The notes under the pieces: generated by a model
What the model was told of the DNA's origin: nothing
The model's database searches: none
The model's input: the letters and a program-made list of their open reading frames with translations, nothing else
Shown here: one piece after another, positions 44,630-48,858 of the stretch
How positions within the stretch are numbered: position 1 is the first letter of the stretch
Layout: each line of letters starts with the position of its first letter
Source: an uncultured Cyclobacteriaceae bacterium
GTDB taxonomy: Bacteria > Bacteroidota > Bacteroidia > Cytophagales > Cyclobacteriaceae
DNA: 48,858 nucleotides
Assembly (NCBI GenBank): GCA_905479015.1
Contig: CAJQKV010000031.1
Location: 1 to 48,858 of the forward strand
Reading direction: 5' to 3'
Translations under genes and position numbers: made by a program

Positions 44630-44653
44630 GTAATTTTGTAAGAAACAAATTAC
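44630..44653 (+). promoter_or_regulatory. Promoter box and inverted repeat at a gene start
   Basis: TAATTTTG at 44631-44638 matches TAnnTTTG exactly, 16 bp before the ATG at 44654. GTAATTTTG (44630-44638) and CAAATTAC (44646-44653) form an imperfect inverted repeat with one extra T that ends at the ATG. A regulator binding here would cover the start site. The leader would be only about 10 nt. Confidence 0.45.
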
Positions 44654-45130
44654 ATGAGATTAGACTCCTTTAAATGGAATGACCACACCTTCAAACAGCT
44701 AACCAAAGAAGCCAAGTTGATCTACTGTTTCCTAGAAGCACATTGCAGTACTGCTGGCTTTCTTCAAGCAGATGAATCAGACATCGCTAATGGTATTGGA
44801 CTGGAGCGTAGATTGGGTCTTAATCCTTTTGGTAATGTGATTATTCTCGCTATGGAAGAGCTAGAAGATTCAGGCTTTATCGTACTAGGAGATCATGACT
44901 TTATCCTAGTCAAAGGAACGCACAAGAAGCGAGCGCATGGAAAGCTAAAGGTGAGTGATAAGGCTAAGGATTACTATAGAGTTGGAATACTCAAATCGGG
45001 CATGCATACAGCCGTTTTAAAGGAGATTAATAATACTTGTGAGTGTTTCTCTAAGAAGGTGATATTGGAGGAGTTTGAGGCTTATTTTGAAGTGTTAGAG
45101 ATGGGGGTATTTCATGAGTTGTTGAGGTGA
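44654..45130 (+). CDS. Small winged-helix-like protein, perhaps replication-initiator-like
   Basis: A 158-residue soluble protein. The first 90 residues (FKWNDHTFKQLTKEAKLIY, then AGFLQADESDIANGIGLERR and ALEELEDSGFIVL-like pattern) resemble the N-terminal winged helix of phage and plasmid DnaD-like replication proteins, which share KLIYCFLEAHCSTAGF-like segments. The C-terminal half is acidic and helical with no known motif. No phage or plasmid genes flank it; it sits between an AraC remnant and a damaged T9SS gene, in a rearranged tract. It may be an orphan left by a lost element. Family call is weak. Confidence 0.5.
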   Translation: MRLDSFKWNDHTFKQLTKEAKLIYCFLEAHCSTAGFLQADESDIANGIGLERRLGLNPFGNVIILAMEELEDSGFIVLGDHDFILVKGTHKKRAHGKLKVSDKAKDYYRVGILKSGMHTAVLKEINNTCECFSKKVILEEFEAYFEVLEMGVFHELLR

Positions 45131-45687
45131 GGGGGTACTGTTTGATTTATGGGATAACTACTGGGATATAATGTTTCAGGAGTTTTTTTTAACATTCTTT
45201 AAGAAGCCATTTTAACATTCTTTATGAGAATTTAAAGTGGAAAACGATCCATCCTTATCAATTTTGAGTTTTCATATAAGTGTTTGGTTTTAGTTGATTT
45301 TTAAGGGTATGATAAACAGATTTCTCTCTTTCTGTTTTGATTGCCCTTATTTTTATGACCCACAAGCTTCACACTCAGGATCATCAATGGAGCGGCTACC
45401 CTTTCAACTTCATATCGGCAAACACATACCCAGTTGAATCCACTGATACGTACCTACCGAGAGTTTATACTTTTTTTTCTTATACAGCCTCTTGACTTGT
45501 GCGTAGCTTAAATCCATTACACAAAATTAAATTGGACTCAAGCAATACCTTCGGATGAGAAGAAATCACTGAGGTTGGAGATGATTTTTGCTATTTACAA
45601 TATTAAAGTTATTGAAGAAAATAATGTAGATAACTTGTTTATTTAGTTTTCAGTATTTAGCTTACTAATACTTTTTTTTTTGTAATT
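45131..45687. other. Long intergenic tract with decayed sequence
   Basis: 557 bp without a supportable gene. Plus-strand frame 45355-45495 is open for 46 codons from an ATG (MTHKLHTQDHQWSG start) and has a protein-like composition but matches nothing known to me; it may be a gene scrap. From 45574 on it is the upstream half of a duplicated segment (separate entry), including a candidate promoter TTG (45612-45614), 16 bp, TAACTTG (45631-45637), kept in both copies. Confidence 0.45.
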
Positions 45688-45912
45688 ATGACGTTATGGA
45701 TGAAATTAATCGTCTTAATAACCACTTTTTATTTCAGTATTTCACTGCACGCTCAAGAAGGCTTTTCTACCTCAGGAGGACAAGCGCTGGGAGAAGTAGA
45801 AAGTTCAAGCTATGCAGTGGGTCAAACGGTGTATGATACCTACACAGGTAGCACGGGTTCGGTAGCTCAAGGCATACAGCAAACCTATGACATCACCGCA
45901 CTGCTGGGAGCA
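45574..45912 (+). repeat. Duplicated segment, copy 1
   Basis: Copy 1 of a direct duplication with 48306-48650, about 2.73 kb apart. It runs from GTTGGAGATGATTT upstream of a secreted-protein gene through its promoter region, signal peptide and about 75 codons, ending at GGAGCA. The copies differ by scattered substitutions and a few short indels. Similarity stops sharply at GGAGCA. Confidence 0.9.
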
Positions 45913-45957
45913 GCACATGCCTTCTTTCGGCGTTGTAAAATTCAATGTACTTTCTAA
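45688..45957 (+). pseudogene. Truncated T9SS-type secreted protein gene
   Basis: An 89-codon ORF: signal peptide ending SLHAQ, then EGFSTSGGQALGEVESSS and a GQTVYDTYTGSTGSVAQG segment that matches the gene at 48429. After GGAGCA at 45912 the two diverge: this copy runs into 14 unrelated codons and a stop, while the other continues into a T9SS sorting domain. So copy 1 has lost its C-terminal sorting signal and would not be handled by T9SS. It is probably a pseudogene; a short secreted product is possible. Confidence 0.72.
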
Positions 45958-45993
45958 CTCCTTCATATATCTAGATTCCTCAAAAATAAAACA

Positions 45994-47280
45994 ATGAAAA
46001 GAAAATTATTTACGTTGCGGTTTTTTACGGTCGCCTTCACTCTTTTGGTCTGTTACATCTACGAAAAATGGATTTATCCACCAGATTATACCGGAACCCA
46101 AACCACCAACATCGCTTTTCTCTTTCTTGCAGGATTGGCTTTCTTATCAAATATTGGTATTATTTATTATCACATAACCGTACCCCCTCATCCCAAATTT
46201 CTGATGATGGCAGATCGTAAATTTTGGATTCGTACCCATGCTATTTCAGGTGGACTCGAACTCATATTAGGCATTGTAGCATGGTATTTAATGGATAAAA
46301 ATTTAGCTATAGTAGTTGGTGCAATAGCCATATTAGGGCATGTGCCCGCTTCTTTTTTTCAAAGCCCTGGAGCTTTTGGGGCGAAAGGGATTACGGTTCC
46401 GGCCTATTTCATGATTGTGGCTATTCATCTGTATTGTGCTTCTCGACTTATCATGACGGGTGGGGATATTGTTTGGTTGGAGCGAACATGGATTACTTTA
46501 CAAGCATACGCTTTCATGCGCATATACATGATTGTGTTGGCTGACCTAAAGGTTTTTAAAGGCTCACATTATACGGTGACGGAAATACTCGCTGGAACAA
46601 CTATTATGCCATTTTTATTTGGCTACTCAGGTGTATTATTAATCTTATTTGGTAATCTTTTTTATCTTGGATTGTACCGTCTTTTGTTAAAGCCATCAAA
46701 GGAGCAATGGGATCAACTATTTGAAGAAAAAGAAAGGGAGTCACTTATAGATGCTGAAACAAGAAATATATGGATTGCCAAACATATTGCTACCAATCCC
46801 GGGGATGACAAGATGAAAAATGCTAGAATGGTATTTAATTATTTCGATAAGGACAAATCAGGATATATTTCCAAGGAAGAAATTCAAGATATATCAAGAG
46901 AGTGGGGGATTTCAGAAAATTATATGCTCTCATTTATAGAAACCTATAATGATCCTCGCGGAATTGATTATAATACTTTTTTATCTGGTATTTGGGTGTT
47001 GGGAAATTTGCAATCTGAAATTACCAGAAAAGTGTCCAGTGGAATTAAGGATAAGAAAAAACAGGCAGAGGTAGTGTTTAACCATCTTGACTTAGATGCA
47101 AGTGGTTATCTGGAGCTCATTGAAATTGAAATGCTCCTGCTGGAGTGGGGATTGGAACCAGCAGAAGCGAAGGCTTATATCAACAAATTTGCTGGCGAAG
47201 ATAAGAAAATCGATTTTGAAGAGTTTTATGCCGAAATGAAACCTATATGGAGCTTTGGGTATAAAGAAATGTTTGCATAA
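45994..47280 (+). CDS. Membrane protein with C-terminal EF-hand calcium-binding domain
   Basis: A 428-residue protein. The first 235 residues hold about six to seven hydrophobic segments with no transporter motif I recognise. The last 150 are soluble and hold two full EF-hand loops: D285-K-D-K-S-G-Y-I-S-K-E-E296 and D366-L-D-A-S-G-Y-L-E-L-I-E377, each followed by a weaker partner (NDPRGIDYNTF and EDKKIDFEEF). The pattern is of two EF-hand pairs, as in calmodulin-like regulators, which is rare on bacterial membrane proteins. It could gate or sense calcium. The short-chain dehydrogenase starts 34 bp later and may be cotranscribed. Confidence 0.75.
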   Translation: MKRKLFTLRFFTVAFTLLVCYIYEKWIYPPDYTGTQTTNIAFLFLAGLAFLSNIGIIYYHITVPPHPKFLMMADRKFWIRTHAISGGLELILGIVAWYLMDKNLAIVVGAIAILGHVPASFFQSPGAFGAKGITVPAYFMIVAIHLYCASRLIMTGGDIVWLERTWITLQAYAFMRIYMIVLADLKVFKGSHYTVTEILAGTTIMPFLFGYSGVLLILFGNLFYLGLYRLLLKPSKEQWDQLFEEKERESLIDAETRNIWIAKHIATNPGDDKMKNARMVFNYFDKDKSGYISKEEIQDISREWGISENYMLSFIETYNDPRGIDYNTFLSGIWVLGNLQSEITRKVSSGIKDKKKQAEVVFNHLDLDASGYLELIEIEMLLLEWGLEPAEAKAYINKFAGEDKKIDFEEFYAEMKPIWSFGYKEMFA

Positions 47281-47314
47281 GTTATTCAAAATCACATTCA
47301 AAAAACAAGAAGGT

Positions 47315-48103
47315 ATGACCCCTAAAACTGCTTTAATTACTGGAGGAACGTGCGGAATAGGCCTTGAAATCGCTAAAATTCATGCCGCTTCTGGTGGGGA
47401 CCTTGTTATTGTCGCCAGGAACCTTACGGTATTGAAAGAAGTGAAATCAAAATTGGAATCTGAATTTAAAATCAATATACATATTTTTCAGATAGACTTA
47501 TCTAAAAGTGATGCTGGCACCAAATTGTACGCTGATATTAAAGAACAAGGGATAGAAATTGATTATTTAATTAACAATGCTGGTATAGGGGGGTATGGCT
47601 ATTTTCAAGAACGCAAATGGTCAGAAGACGTGGCTATGATGCAATTAAATATGATAAGTTTGACAGAATTGACCCGTCTATTTTTATCAGATTTTATCAA
47701 CAAAAATAGCGGTAAGATACTTAACGTTTCATCTTCAGCTGGATTGATGCCTGGGCCACTTCAAGCTGTTTATTTCGCTACAAAAGCCTATGTGAACTCT
47801 CTGAGTTATGCTATTTCACAGGAAATAGAAAATTCTTCTGTCACTATGACGGTACTCATGCCAGCCCCAACCAAGACCGATTTTGTTGCTAAATCAGGAG
47901 TTGGTGATATTAAAATGTTTTCAGATTTGGCAGACCCTTTTTTTGTGGCTAAGGAAGGTTATGAGGGAATGATTGCAGGTCAATTAAAGGTCATTAGTGG
48001 TTATACGTTTTGGCAAAAGATAAGAATTAAGTTAATTCCTTTTATCTCACTGAAATTGTTACTTCAAATGATTTATAAAAATTCTAAAAGAACAATTGAT
48101 TGA
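47315..48103 (+). CDS. Short-chain dehydrogenase/reductase (SDR family)
   Basis: A protein of 262 residues from the ATG at 47315, which begins right before the cofactor motif TALITGGTCGIG (usual form TGxxxGIG). A start at 47255 would overlap the EF-hand gene and add a basic lead, so I reject it. NNAG is present (LINNAGIGGYG), the catalytic Ser is in NVSSSAG and Tyr/Lys in VYFATKAYV. It resembles the classical SDR branch of 3-ketoacyl or ketosteroid reductases acting on acyl or hydrophobic alcohols, but substrate is unknown. C-terminal hydrophobic patch (IPFISLKLLLQMIY) hints at membrane contact. Confidence 0.85.
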   Translation: MTPKTALITGGTCGIGLEIAKIHAASGGDLVIVARNLTVLKEVKSKLESEFKINIHIFQIDLSKSDAGTKLYADIKEQGIEIDYLINNAGIGGYGYFQERKWSEDVAMMQLNMISLTELTRLFLSDFINKNSGKILNVSSSAGLMPGPLQAVYFATKAYVNSLSYAISQEIENSSVTMTVLMPAPTKTDFVAKSGVGDIKMFSDLADPFFVAKEGYEGMIAGQLKVISGYTFWQKIRIKLIPFISLKLLLQMIYKNSKRTID

Positions 48104-48144
48104 CCCTATTGTAATATGATTGACATAAGGGAAGAATGATCTTT

Positions 48145-48163
48145 AAACAGCTCTGTTTTATTA
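48145..48163 (+). terminator. Weak hairpin after the SDR gene
   Basis: AAACA (48145-48149) and TGTTT (48154-48158) form a 5-bp stem with a 4-base loop, followed by TATTA. It is short but lies 40 bp after the SDR stop. Confidence 0.3.
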
Positions 48164-48185
48164 TAAAAATAGATATTTAGTTTGA

Positions 48186-48338
48186 AGACTTACACTAAAT
48201 AGTCTTTTCCGTGCTGATGAAACGCATAGTTACAACATAACCAAGGTAACATTTAAGGCAAACGCCACCTTGGATTGGCATACCACCCCTCAAGTTTTAA
48301 TAATTGTTGGAGATGATTTTCGCTATTTACAATATTAA
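48186..48338 (+). pseudogene. Open fragment before the T9SS gene, possible gene scrap
   Basis: From the stop at 48183-48185 to the TAA at 48336-48338 a frame of 50 codons is open with no ATG. The reading includes FRADETHSYNITKVTFKANA and LDWHTTPQVLIIVGDDF, which has a protein-like pattern of beta strands. The last 11 codons lie inside the duplicated segment, where copy 1 also ends VGDDFCYLQY at a TAA. It may be the 3' end of a former gene that was carried with the duplication. Evidence is composition and frame only. Confidence 0.35.
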
Positions 48339-48650
48339 ATTTATTGAAGAAAATAATGTAGATAACTTGTTTTTTAGTTTTCAGTATTTACATTACCAAT
48401 TCTTTTTTTTGTAATTATAACGTTATACATGAATTACATGAAATTAATCGTCTTAATAATCACTTTTTGTCTCAATATATCACTGTACGCTCAAGAAGGC
48501 TTTTCTGCCTCAGGAGGACAAGCGCTGGGCACAGCAGGAAGTTCAAGCTATACAGTGGGTCAAACGGTGTATGATACCTACACAGGTAGCACGGGTTCGG
48601 TAGCTCAAGGTATACAGCAAACCTATGATATCGTCGCACTGCTCGGAGCA
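48306..48650 (+). repeat. Duplicated segment, copy 2
   Basis: Copy 2 of the direct duplication with 45574-45912. It includes the same candidate promoter (TTG at 48344-48346, 16 bp, TAACTTG at 48363-48369), signal peptide and first part of the T9SS gene. Compared with copy 1 it carries a 9-base insertion near the start codon. Confidence 0.9.
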
Positions 48651-48858
48651 GAAATCTCAGCCATCAAGCTAGAGCTAGTCGCTTATCCCAATCCCACCCA
48701 AGAAATTCTCACCCTGAAGATCAATAATTACAAGAACGAAAAACTAACCTATCAACTCTACGATCTGCAGGGCAAATTATGGGACAGTCAATCTGTGAAG
48801 GGAGCGCACACTCAACTAGATATGAACGACCTAGCGGTAGGCACCTATTTACTAAGCA
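48429..48858 (+). CDS. Secreted protein with T9SS type A sorting domain, cut by the window edge
   Basis: About 143 codons to the edge. The start is ATG at 48429 or the in-frame ATG at 48438, which lines up with copy 1. A signal peptide ending SLYAQ is followed by a short repeat-like domain (GQALGTAGSSSY, GQTVYDTYTGS) and then by a Por-secretion/T9SS C-terminal domain: AYPNPTQEILTLKI, YQLYDLQGKLWD and MNDLAVGTYLLS. So the protein is exported by Sec and then passed over the outer membrane by T9SS, which points to Bacteroidota. The few last residues are missing. Confidence 0.88.
   Translation, partial: MNYMKLIVLIITFCLNISLYAQEGFSASGGQALGTAGSSSYTVGQTVYDTYTGSTGSVAQGIQQTYDIVALLGAEISAIKLELVAYPNPTQEILTLKINNYKNEKLTYQLYDLQGKLWDSQSVKGAHTQLDMNDLAVGTYLLS

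Noticed and set aside
47255-47314. Longer start for the SDR gene
   Set aside because: It overlaps the EF-hand gene and puts 20 extra basic residues before the cofactor motif.
44163-48858. Insertion sequence or prophage at the right end
   Set aside because: No transposase, integrase or terminal inverted repeats; only remnants and a direct duplication.

Overview
The window is AT-rich chromosomal DNA that looks like a free-living Bacteroidota, most likely of the Cytophagales. The pointers are a type IX secretion (T9SS) sorting domain at the right edge, TAnnTTTG promoter boxes with few Shine-Dalgarno sequences, many short lipoprotein signals, a menaquinone gene (menC), DUF2911 and DUF3298 proteins, and a two-piece MetH. 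There is no transposase, integrase, CRISPR array, rRNA or convincing tRNA. Genus and species cannot be read from the sequence.

Layout. 0.4-4.2 kb: a leftward pair, cysteine dioxygenase and a cysteine-sulfinate-type decarboxylase (a hypotaurine/taurine route), divergent from a sodium/solute symporter. 4.3-13.5 kb: mostly housekeeping genes: DinB/YfiT-like protein, S9 peptidase, a membrane protein, FadD, a DUF3298 lipoprotein, a QueA-family protein, MenC and a creatininase-family hydrolase. 13.6-17.8 kb: a tight four-gene leftward lipid operon: membrane fatty acid hydroxylase, a 616-residue ketosynthase III fused to a putative haem-oxygenase-like metal oxidase domain, a fatty acid desaturase, and an unrecognised protein. 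18.2-31.2 kb: PIG-L deacetylase and symporter; DUF2911 protein; GhrA-like reductase and OmpA protein; an operon of Cu/Zn-SOD-like lipoprotein, M19 dipeptidase and gamma-glutamyltransferase; and an M28 peptidase. 31.5-39.9 kb: a sugar operon of two Gfo/Idh/MocA oxidoreductases, two xylose-isomerase-like TIM barrels and a 1207-residue lipoprotein (cytochrome c, PA14-like, beta-propeller, 3-keto-glycoside hydrolase-like), ending in a TMEM220-type protein. 39.9-44.2 kb: a SAM-I riboswitch controlling split methionine synthase, with a QueF-like protein lacking the catalytic cysteine between the halves. 44.2-48.9 kb: a rearranged end with an AraC remnant, a winged-helix-like protein, a truncated T9SS-type gene and its longer duplicate, an EF-hand membrane protein and a short-chain dehydrogenase.

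Several genes can be linked around sulfur: Ggt plus M19 dipeptidase could release cysteine from glutathione-like peptides, CDO plus decarboxylase would turn cysteine into hypotaurine, and MetH under a SAM switch supplies methionine. These links are inference from family functions.

The two best candidates for something undescribed are the ketosynthase-oxidase lipid operon (13.6-17.8 kb) and the QueF-like protein inside the metH operon (41.05-41.49 kb). I see no phage-defence or mobile system.
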